From Lachnospiraceae bacterium YSD2013 (GTDB lineage Bacteria; Bacillota; Clostridia; Lachnospirales; Lachnospiraceae): a DNA stretch of 64,000 nucleotides. Under the pieces are notes generated by a model. The model was not told the DNA's origin, searched no databases, and was given only the letters and a program-made list of their open reading frames with translations. The DNA is taken from NCBI GenBank assembly GCA_900100895.1, contig FMTX01000021.1:1-64000 (forward strand). The letters are read 5' to 3'. A program made the translations under genes and the position numbers. This document shows, one piece after another, positions 51,674 through 58,888 of the stretch (positions are counted from its first letter, which is position 1; each line of letters opens with the position of its first letter).

Positions 51674-53150
51674 CTGTCTTCTTTCCCTTTTTTCCTTTTC
51701 CCTCTACCTGAAATGCAAAGTCATCTTTATTGGTGGTTCTTCTTACTTTATCCGGGTGATTCTCGTAGAATATGCGCTTGTCTTCGTACATATTCTCGTC
51801 GGCTTTTCTTAAAGCCTTGCGCACGTTCTTGGCATTAGCTTCAACGCTGAAACCTATTGCGAAGCTTACCTTATCGTATTCCTTGGAGTTTTCTCTTAAC
51901 TGCTCCACTTTCTTAGCCAGTTCTTCTTCCGTGGTGTCGGTTACAATAATTGAGAACTCGTCGCCGCCCGCTCTGAAAATTTCATCATCTCCAAATACGG
52001 AACGAAGTGCTGCCGAGGCACGCTTAAGAAGCGCATCACCGGCTTCGTGACCTTCTTCGTCGTTAACCGTCTTAAGGCCGTTTAAGTCGGCAAAAGCAAC
52101 TCCGACAGACTTGCCCTTGGCGCGCTTGCCCGTGCAGAGTGAATCAACAAGATTGTTCATTTCGTTACGGTTTAATACGCCTGTAAGCATATCGATGGAG
52201 CTTAATATCTTTAACCTGTCAAGAAGCAGGTAGTTACCGATTTCGGAACCCAAAATAAAGGTGGTAAGTTCGAGGGCTTCCTTAATCTTGGGAGCCTTTT
52301 CGGGGTCGAAGTTAACCGCCCAAATATAACCGAGAATCTCGCCTCTTGCCTTGAGCGGGAAAAGAACGATGTTCTCAACCGCTGCGCTCTTAAGAGACTT
52401 ATACCATCTCGGGTTTCTTTCTTTGATTACGTCAAAACTATGCTTGTCGTTGGCAATAACACAGTTACTTCCGCTGATTGTCTTCTCCCAGGAAAGCGCA
52501 AGTCCGTACATATCTTCATCGTTGTCTATATATTCCTGCATAGGAAGAAGCGGAGCGTTCGGGTCAATGTCTTCACACAGCAAGTCGCACTGGCGCTTGA
52601 TTGTGTCAAGAAGCATTACCTTACAGCTTTCTGCAGAACAAATCGCACGGATGTCCTTGATTACATCTTTCATGACATAACGCAAATCGTCCGCGCCTCT
52701 TAACTTAATACAGGTATTAAGAACCTGACCGGCGATGTCGCTTGATACGTTGGACATAGTCTCCGCGTCGGGTTCGAAATTGATTTCCATGGTATATGTG
52801 CAGTAGCAGGTATCGCCGTCCTCATACATAAGGGGCATAAATACCATGTTGAACCACACCTCGAATCTGTCGGGGTGAGCATATGAATGAATTACTTTCT
52901 TTTTAACCGCAGCACGGTAGCATGCGTCCTCGAAGTTTAAGTCCTTTGTAAGGTATGCGGTATACTCCTGGCCGGGCACGAATTTCTTGGTAAGCATTTC
53001 GACACCGCCCATAGGATGCTCGATTGAGTCAACATACGCTTTATTGCCCGCAACAATGCAGACTTTACCGTAATCGTCTTCTCCTATTTTTTCTACCGAA
53101 ACCACACATGTCATAGCGCCTAAACTCTCGGCCACTTTCTGAAAATCCAT
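51666..53150 (-). CDS. Cytoplasmic diguanylate cyclase with PAS- and GAF-like sensor domains
   Basis: 494 residues without membrane segments. N-terminal PAS-like region (about 1-130), GAF-like region (about 155-310), GGDEF domain (about 320-470) with SSIDMLTGVLNRNEMN, FADLNGLKTVNDEEG and RAGGDEF. The C-terminus is a lysine-rich tail (VEGKGKKGKKTDA). Overlap with the membrane GGDEF gene suggests a joint role, for example one sensing internal and the other external signals. Confidence 0.9.
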   Translation of the reverse strand: MDFQKVAESLGAMTCVVSVEKIGEDDYGKVCIVAGNKAYVDSIEHPMGGVEMLTKKFVPGQEYTAYLTKDLNFEDACYRAAVKKKVIHSYAHPDRFEVWFNMVFMPLMYEDGDTCYCTYTMEINFEPDAETMSNVSSDIAGQVLNTCIKLRGADDLRYVMKDVIKDIRAICSAESCKVMLLDTIKRQCDLLCEDIDPNAPLLPMQEYIDNDEDMYGLALSWEKTISGSNCVIANDKHSFDVIKERNPRWYKSLKSAAVENIVLFPLKARGEILGYIWAVNFDPEKAPKIKEALELTTFILGSEIGNYLLLDRLKILSSIDMLTGVLNRNEMNNLVDSLCTGKRAKGKSVGVAFADLNGLKTVNDEEGHEAGDALLKRASAALRSVFGDDEIFRAGGDEFSIIVTDTTEEELAKKVEQLRENSKEYDKVSFAIGFSVEANAKNVRKALRKADENMYEDKRIFYENHPDKVRRTTNKDDFAFQVEGKGKKGKKTDA

Positions 53151-53238
53151 ATACGTGTCCCCCTTATATAGATAAATTTATCATAAAGTCTGATAATTAA
53201 CGTTTTGTAAAAGGGAATTTTAATAGCATAAAATCAAA

Positions 53239-53263
53239 AAGGGTGTGCTTTTCGCACACCCTT
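53239..53263 (-). terminator. Terminator after thrH
   Basis: AAGGGTGTGC and GCACACCCTT form a 10-bp stem with loop TTTTC; the minus strand then has TTTTTGATTTTA. It ends the thrH transcript. The 5' region of the GGDEF pair follows. Confidence 0.9.
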
Positions 53264-53278
53264 GGGGGGTCTTAATCT

Positions 53279-53884
53279 TTATTCATCAAGTGCATTGACG
53301 ATTGCATCGTAGAACTCGTCGTAAGTCTCAAACGCGGGAAGATTCGGGTAATCAGCCTTAATCTTGTCCGTGGTTCTGAAAAGAAAGCCTGCCTTGGAAG
53401 CCTGAATCATGCCAAGGTCATTGTAGCTGTCGCCGGCTGCAATCGTGTCATATCCGATAGACTGAAGCGCCTTAACGGTAGAAAGCTTGGACTGCTCGAT
53501 TCGCATCTTAAATCCTGTAATCTCACCGCTCTCCGCAACCTCAAGCGTATTGCAGAAGATTGTGGGGTAGCCTAACTTCTTCATAAGGGGCTTCGCAAAC
53601 TGAGTAAAGGTATCACTTATAATAATAACCTCAGTCTTCTCACGAAGCTTATCAAGAAACTCCCTTGCTCCGGGAAGGGGATCGATTGTGGCAATCGTGT
53701 CCTGAATCTCCTTAAGTCCGAGACCGTGCTCCTTAAGGATACCGATTCTCCATCTCATAAGCTTATCGTAATCGGGCTCATCTCTTGTGGTTCTTTTAAG
53801 CTCATCTATTCCGCTGGCCTTCGAAAAAGCAATCCATATCTCAGGCACCAATACACCTTCAAGGTCTAAACATACTATATTCAC
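53279..53884 (-). CDS. thrH: Phosphoserine phosphatase/homoserine phosphotransferase ThrH
   Basis: 201 residues, the length of ThrH. CLDLEGVLVPEIWIAFS is the HAD motif I (D-x-E form typical of ThrH rather than D-x-D), ISDTFTQF motif II, and AAGDSYNDLGM motif IV. It closely follows the Pseudomonas ThrH pattern I recall, which makes serine from phosphoserine and can transfer phosphate to homoserine. The start is a GTG with GGAGGAAC 7 bases upstream. Confidence 0.93.
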   Translation of the reverse strand: MNIVCLDLEGVLVPEIWIAFSKASGIDELKRTTRDEPDYDKLMRWRIGILKEHGLGLKEIQDTIATIDPLPGAREFLDKLREKTEVIIISDTFTQFAKPLMKKLGYPTIFCNTLEVAESGEITGFKMRIEQSKLSTVKALQSIGYDTIAAGDSYNDLGMIQASKAGFLFRTTDKIKADYPNLPAFETYDEFYDAIVNALDE

Positions 53885-54026
53885 AATTAGTTCCTCCGTA
53901 AAATCTGTCTAATATTTTATAACACATTAAAGCGCTGAAGTAAAGGATTTTCGGGCATTTGAGCACATAAAACCGACTACATTAAAATTGCACAAAAATT
54001 CAATCAATTTTCCGTGAAAATACAAA

Positions 54027-54055
54027 TTGATTAACAATTGTCTCGGCCATAAAAT
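54027..54055 (+). promoter_or_regulatory. Sigma-70-type promoter of cstA
   Basis: TTGATT (54027-54032), 17 bases, TAAAAT (54050-54055). It gives a leader of about 75 bases before the cstA ATG. Confidence 0.7.
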
Positions 54056-54075
54056 TAATCTTGGATGGGGTTATG

Positions 54076-54126
54076 TTTCCTCTCGTTGTGGGGGGTGTAA
54101 GCCCCACACATATAGTGAAGAGGAGG
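54076..54126 (+). promoter_or_regulatory. cstA leader structure that hides the ribosome site
   Basis: TTTCCTCT (54076-54083) can pair over 8 positions (two G-U) with AGAGGAGG (54119-54126), the ribosome site of cstA; inside, TGTGGGG (54087-54093) pairs with CCCCACA (54102-54108). The nested hairpin would hold the ribosome site closed unless melted or bound. In E. coli, CsrA blocks cstA translation; whether a protein acts here is unknown. Confidence 0.6.
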
Positions 54127-54136
54127 GTTTTAGATT

Positions 54137-55606
54137 ATGATCAGTTTCTTTTTATGTCTTGCGGTTCTGATTATCGGCTACTTTACCTACGGTAAGTTCG
54201 TAGAGAGCACGCTCGGACCTGATGACAGAGAAACACCCGCTGTGGCTATCAATGACGGCGTTGACTACGTTGTATTACCTCAGTGGAAATTGTTCCTGGT
54301 ACAGCTGCTTAATATAGCAGGTCTCGGACCGATATTCGGTGCGTTGACAGGTGCCGAATGGGGCCCCGTTGTGTTCCTTTGGATTACATTCGGTACCATT
54401 TTTGCAGGTGCTGTACACGACTACTTCTCCGGAATGCTTTCCGAGAGAAACAACGGCGACTCTATTTCCGAAGTTACAGGCGTATACCTTGGCAAGGGTA
54501 TGAAGAATGTAATGAGAGTCTTCGCCGTTATCCTTTTGGTTATGGTAGGTACCGTTTTCGCAGTAGGTCCTGCCGGCCTGTTAAAAACTCTTTTTGCCAA
54601 CAACGGTGTTACCGGTATTTTAGTTAATCCCGTGTTCTGGCTGACCATCATTCTGGTCTACTACTTCATCGCTACATTCATTTCTGTTGACAAGGTTATC
54701 GGTCGTATTTATCCCGTATTCGGCATCTGCCTTATTATCATGGCAATCGGTGTCGCAGCAGGTACAATCATCGGTACCGCTAAGGGTGAATATGTAATGC
54801 CCGAAATCTGGAGCAACTTTAAGAACATGCACCCGAAGGCAACACCTATCTGGTCCTTCATGTTCATCACCGTTGCATGTGGCGCCATCTCCGGTTTCCA
54901 CTCAACTCAGAGCCCTATTATGGCAAGATGCTTAAAGAGTGAGAAGCAGGGTCGCTTCGTATTCTACGGCGCAATGGTAGCCGAAGGTATTATCGCTCTT
55001 GTTTGGGCAGCTGCAGGCTGTGCTGTTTACGGCGGCGAGAAGCTCGTTGAAGTAGGCGGCGGTAACGCAACAAGCGTTTACGAAATCTGCACAAAGACCA
55101 TGGGCGGCGTAGGTATCGTTCTTGCGATGCTCGGCGTTATTGCTTGTCCTATCACTTCCGGTGATACGGCATTCCGTTCCGCTCGTCTTACCCTTGCAGA
55201 CTGGATGGATCTCGACCAGGCTAAGATGTCCAATCGTCTTAAACTCTGCATCCCTGTACTCGGCGTAGGCGCTATTCTTGGATACGGCAACACCCTCGGA
55301 TTCATAGATTACTCAATCATCTGGAGATACTTCAGCTGGACCAACCAGACCCTTGCTATGATCGTTCTTTGGGCAGCATCCATGTATCTCTTCAAGAATA
55401 AGAAGAACTACTGGGTAACCGTAGTTCCCGCAACCTTCATGAGTGCGGTATCGGCTACATACTTCCTGATGGCACCCGAGTGCCTCGGCCTCATTCCGTA
55501 CTTCAAGCAGAATACGACTATCGCTTATCCCGGCGGTATCATCGTAGCTATTCTTTTCCTTGTATTATTCCTTCTTGCTACAAAGAGGGCCAAAAAAGAA
55601 AACTAA
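54137..55606 (+). CDS. cstA: CstA-family peptide/pyruvate transporter
   Basis: 489 residues with many membrane segments (about 13). Family marks are LLNIAGLGPIFGALTGAEWG, AGAVHDYFSGMLSERNNGDS, FHSTQSPIMARCL and SGDTAFRSARLTLADW. It is shorter than the roughly 700-residue E. coli CstA and fits the clostridial form. These proteins take up peptides or pyruvate when carbon is short. AGGAGGG precedes the ATG, hidden in a leader hairpin. A 14-base gap leads to the next gene. Confidence 0.9.
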   Translation: MISFFLCLAVLIIGYFTYGKFVESTLGPDDRETPAVAINDGVDYVVLPQWKLFLVQLLNIAGLGPIFGALTGAEWGPVVFLWITFGTIFAGAVHDYFSGMLSERNNGDSISEVTGVYLGKGMKNVMRVFAVILLVMVGTVFAVGPAGLLKTLFANNGVTGILVNPVFWLTIILVYYFIATFISVDKVIGRIYPVFGICLIIMAIGVAAGTIIGTAKGEYVMPEIWSNFKNMHPKATPIWSFMFITVACGAISGFHSTQSPIMARCLKSEKQGRFVFYGAMVAEGIIALVWAAAGCAVYGGEKLVEVGGGNATSVYEICTKTMGGVGIVLAMLGVIACPITSGDTAFRSARLTLADWMDLDQAKMSNRLKLCIPVLGVGAILGYGNTLGFIDYSIIWRYFSWTNQTLAMIVLWAASMYLFKNKKNYWVTVVPATFMSAVSATYFLMAPECLGLIPYFKQNTTIAYPGGIIVAILFLVLFLLATKRAKKEN

Positions 55607-55620
55607 AAGTGAGAGCCTAA

Positions 55621-56631
55621 ATGTTAATAGCACCTAAGGCGCTTACTGAGAACACAATGGACCGCGAGGCACTTTCTTTGGACAAAAGAAAATGCCTCCA
55701 CGCCGGTCCTTGCGGAATCGGTGAAAAGGCGCTGTATTTAAACAGTTTCTACATAGACAGAATATTCTACGTTAAGTATGAAGATATAGCCCGTGTGTTC
55801 AAGCGGGTAGCCATGAGTAAAGGCGGATTCTCCGGCAAAGGCATTTTCGGTTCAATACCTTATCTCGTGGTACAGCTTAAAAACGGTCGCGAAAAACAGT
55901 GTAATTTCAAGATAGAGGATGATGTCGATGCACTTCTTCGTCGCATCGAGCTTGACCATCCCGAGATTCCTACCCACAGCGTGGAGGCCGAGGAACGCCT
56001 CCGTAAGGCTGAGGAGGAGGAAAAGAAAAAGTATCTTAAGGAGTTGTCTACGGAAGCTTCGGCGAGTATCGAGAGGCTTGAGAAGGCCAAGAGCTTTCTT
56101 TTGCAGAGGGCAGGGCAGGCTGACAATCTTGCGTACTGCGCCAAGCAGAAAAGAACGCTGGATTCAATCAATCCTACGTATAAACTTCTTGCGGTGCTCA
56201 TTCTCGTGGCAGGTCTCGCATCCGCTGTGTGGGGCGCATATGCGTGGATCAATCATCTTATGAACGGTTCGGTGTACTTCGTGCTTTTCGGCTTCGCGGC
56301 TATCTTCTTTGCCATTGCTACGCGCGTGCTTCCTTCGGGCCGGCGCAACAAGAAGTTCGGTGAGGAAGCGTGGGAAAAAGCGTTAAAGATTCAGTCCGAC
56401 TACGTTGAGTCCAAGAACGGTTTCCCGGTGCCTGCGTACTACGCTCATCCGATTGTTATGGACCGCTTGATTCGTGCCATTAAAATGGGTCGCGCGGTGA
56501 CTGTCGATGAGGCGTTGGACGTGGTAAAGTCAGACCTCAAAGCACTAGGTCCGTCCGTGAAAGTAAGTCAGAAAGAATATGACGAGGTCGTAGTGGTCAA
56601 GCCACTGTTTGCACTTATGGAATATAAATAA
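55621..56631 (+). CDS. Unknown membrane protein with PH-like N-terminus
   Basis: 336 residues. The first 110 residues look like a small beta domain (LYLNSFYIDRIFYVKYEDIA, SIPYLVVQLKNGRE), then a charged coiled coil (about 115-165), two membrane segments (about 190-210 and 218-238), and a cytoplasmic C-terminal part. I do not recognise the family. The ATG follows GTGAGAGCC, a weak ribosome site, 14 bases after cstA, so it is likely co-transcribed with it. Confidence 0.68.
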   Translation: MLIAPKALTENTMDREALSLDKRKCLHAGPCGIGEKALYLNSFYIDRIFYVKYEDIARVFKRVAMSKGGFSGKGIFGSIPYLVVQLKNGREKQCNFKIEDDVDALLRRIELDHPEIPTHSVEAEERLRKAEEEEKKKYLKELSTEASASIERLEKAKSFLLQRAGQADNLAYCAKQKRTLDSINPTYKLLAVLILVAGLASAVWGAYAWINHLMNGSVYFVLFGFAAIFFAIATRVLPSGRRNKKFGEEAWEKALKIQSDYVESKNGFPVPAYYAHPIVMDRLIRAIKMGRAVTVDEALDVVKSDLKALGPSVKVSQKEYDEVVVVKPLFALMEYK

Positions 56632-56653
56632 TTGTCAGCAAAATATTGTATTA

Positions 56654-56684
56654 AAAAGGACAGCCGTGGTGAGGCTGTCCTTTT
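56654..56684. terminator. Bidirectional terminator
   Basis: AAAAGGACAGCC and GGCTGTCCTTTT form a 12-bp stem with a 7-base loop. It ends the cstA operon on the plus strand and the GH115-GH3 operon on the minus strand. Confidence 0.9.
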
Positions 56685-56725
56685 ATTTTGCAGCGCCGAG
56701 GTTCACTCGGAGCTTGTTGTTAGGA

Positions 56726-58870
56726 TTATAAAGTTATTGTTGCTGAAAGCGGTGCCTTGCCTGTAAGTGCGGCGCTTCGTGCATCGGGAGCGCTGTCGCC
56801 TACGTAGATTGTGGCGGTGCCCTTGTGGATTACGAATTCACCGTTCTCGTCTGCGAGAGCAAATGCTTCCTTGGGAAGGTGGATGACTGCTTTCTTTTCT
56901 TCTCCGGGATCGAGGTTAAGCTTCTTGATGCCCTTAAGAGAGAAGTTGGGAACGTGCTTAAGGGATGCGTCGGGATTAATCTTAACGTATGCCTGCACTG
57001 TCTCGCGACCTGCCATCTTACCGGTGTTCTTGACCATAACTTCAACATCGATACCGTCGTCGGTGATGGTGTCGGAGCTAAGCTTCAAGCCGGATGTCTC
57101 GTAAGAGGTGTAGGAAAGGCCGTATCCGAAGGGATAAAGCGCATCCTTCTTCATGTATCTGTATGTGCGTCCTTCCATGCTGTAATCGGTAAAGGAAGGC
57201 AAATCATCTGTTGAATAATAGAAGGTTATAGGAAGCTTACCTTCGAAGTTAGCATCACCGAAGAGTAACTCAGCAATTGCATGACCGCCCTCTGCGCCGG
57301 GATACCAGCCTTCAATGATTGCGGGGATGTTATCGTCTGCCCATGAAAGGTCGAGTGCGGAACCGGAAAGTACTACGAGTACAACGGGCTTGCCGCTTGC
57401 TTTGGCTGCTTCAAGAACCTTGGACTGAAGTCCGGGAAGTAAAAGGTTCGGCTTGTCGCCGCTGGCAAACTGGTTACCCTGGTCGCCCTCTTCTCCTTCA
57501 AGACCTGAATCGAGACCCATTACGCATACCACAACGTCGCTGAGGTCGCAGATTTCTTTTACTTCGGAAATTCTGTCGTTCTCCACAGCAAGATCCTGTG
57601 ACTTGAGCTTGCAGAGATGGCAGCCCTCGGAGGTAAATACGCGTACGGAATCACCGAGATAATCCTGCATACCTTCAAGAACAGTTACGTATCTGGAAGC
57701 GGTGCCTTCGTAGTTACCTACCAAAGCACGGCGGTTATTGGCGTTGGGGCCGATAACTGCGATGTTCTTAATCTTAGACTTATCGAGGGGAAGGAGTCCG
57801 CCTTCGTTCTTAAGAAGAACCGCGCACTTCTTGGCAGCCTTGACATTGAGCTTGTGCATGGGCTTGCTGTCTACAACGTTGTAAGGAATGTTGTCAAAAG
57901 CAGTCTCATCGTCGCCCATAATGCCGAGCTTAAATCTTGTGGTAAAGAGATTGATCAAAGCTTCGTCGAGGCGTTCTTCGGGCACGAGGCCTGTCTCAAC
58001 GGCTTCTTTTAAGTAAATGAAAATGTTACCGCAGTTTAAGTCACAACCGTTGTTCATGGCAAGTGCTACAGACTCAACGGGTGTCTTGGTAACGTGGTGG
58101 CCTTCGTGGAAGTCCTTGATAGCCCAGCAGTCACTGGTAACATGGCCCTTGAAGCCCCATTTATCACGTAAAATATCTTTAAGCAAAGTCTTGGAACCGC
58201 AGCAGGGCTCACCGTTGGTACGGTTGTATGCGCCCATAACGGCCTCAACCTTAGCCTCTGTAACAAGCGCCTTGAATGCGGGAAGGTAGGTCTCTGCCAT
58301 ATCCTGCTTAGTAGCAATGGCATTAAATTCGTGACGGATGTCTTCGGGACCTGAGTGAACAGCGAAGTGCTTGGCACATGCGGCTGCTTTTAAGTGGTTC
58401 TCATCGTGACCTTGAATACCTTCTACGAAGCGTACTCCGAGGCGGGAAGTAAGGTAAGGGTCTTCACCGTAAGTCTCGTGGCCTCTGCCCCAACGGGGAT
58501 CTCTGAAAATGTTAACATTGGGAGCCCAGAAAGTAAGGCCCTTGTAAATGTCTGTGTCGCCGCGACGAGCCTGCATGTTATACTTGCCGCGTCCTTCGGT
58601 GGAAATTGCGTCACCGATTTCTTCGAGGAAGTCCTCGTCGAAGGTAGCCGCAAGACCGATAGCCTGAGGGAAAATCGTAGCGATACCCGCTCTTGCAACC
58701 CCGTGAAGAGCCTCATTCCACCAGTTGTAAGCGCTGATGTGAAGTCTGTCGATGGATGCCGCGGGATGAAGTGTCTGAGACACCTTTTCTTCGAGAGTCA
58801 TCTGACTTACGAGCGCCATGGCCTTTGCTCTGTACTGAGCAACCTTTGTGTCGTTCTTGTTGATTTCCAT
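56726..58870 (-). CDS. Glycoside hydrolase family 3 (beta-xylosidase/beta-glucosidase)
   Basis: 714 residues, no signal peptide. The TIM barrel has LTFWAPNVNIFRDPRWGRGH, ACAKHFAVHSG and the nucleophile D247 in GHVTSDCWAI; the alpha/beta domain follows (VIGPNANNR, GLDSGLEGEEGDQ), and an FnIII-like end. The cysteine after the nucleophile (SDC) is common in GH3 beta-xylosidases. It is encoded 18 bases after the GH115 gene, so the pair probably trims glucuronoxylan oligosaccharides. Confidence 0.9.
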   Translation of the reverse strand: MEINKNDTKVAQYRAKAMALVSQMTLEEKVSQTLHPAASIDRLHISAYNWWNEALHGVARAGIATIFPQAIGLAATFDEDFLEEIGDAISTEGRGKYNMQARRGDTDIYKGLTFWAPNVNIFRDPRWGRGHETYGEDPYLTSRLGVRFVEGIQGHDENHLKAAACAKHFAVHSGPEDIRHEFNAIATKQDMAETYLPAFKALVTEAKVEAVMGAYNRTNGEPCCGSKTLLKDILRDKWGFKGHVTSDCWAIKDFHEGHHVTKTPVESVALAMNNGCDLNCGNIFIYLKEAVETGLVPEERLDEALINLFTTRFKLGIMGDDETAFDNIPYNVVDSKPMHKLNVKAAKKCAVLLKNEGGLLPLDKSKIKNIAVIGPNANNRRALVGNYEGTASRYVTVLEGMQDYLGDSVRVFTSEGCHLCKLKSQDLAVENDRISEVKEICDLSDVVVCVMGLDSGLEGEEGDQGNQFASGDKPNLLLPGLQSKVLEAAKASGKPVVLVVLSGSALDLSWADDNIPAIIEGWYPGAEGGHAIAELLFGDANFEGKLPITFYYSTDDLPSFTDYSMEGRTYRYMKKDALYPFGYGLSYTSYETSGLKLSSDTITDDGIDVEVMVKNTGKMAGRETVQAYVKINPDASLKHVPNFSLKGIKKLNLDPGEEKKAVIHLPKEAFALADENGEFVIHKGTATIYVGDSAPDARSAALTGKAPLSATITL

Positions 58871-58888
58871 AAGAATTTCCTTCCTAAT

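Noticed and set aside
593-56098. Recurring TCTTTT at Ser-Phe codon pairs (and TTCTTTTGC strings) as a possible Chi- or KOPS-like motif
   Set aside because: It occurs on both strands without clear skew and Ser-Phe is also written TCC-TTC in several genes, so codon context explains it.
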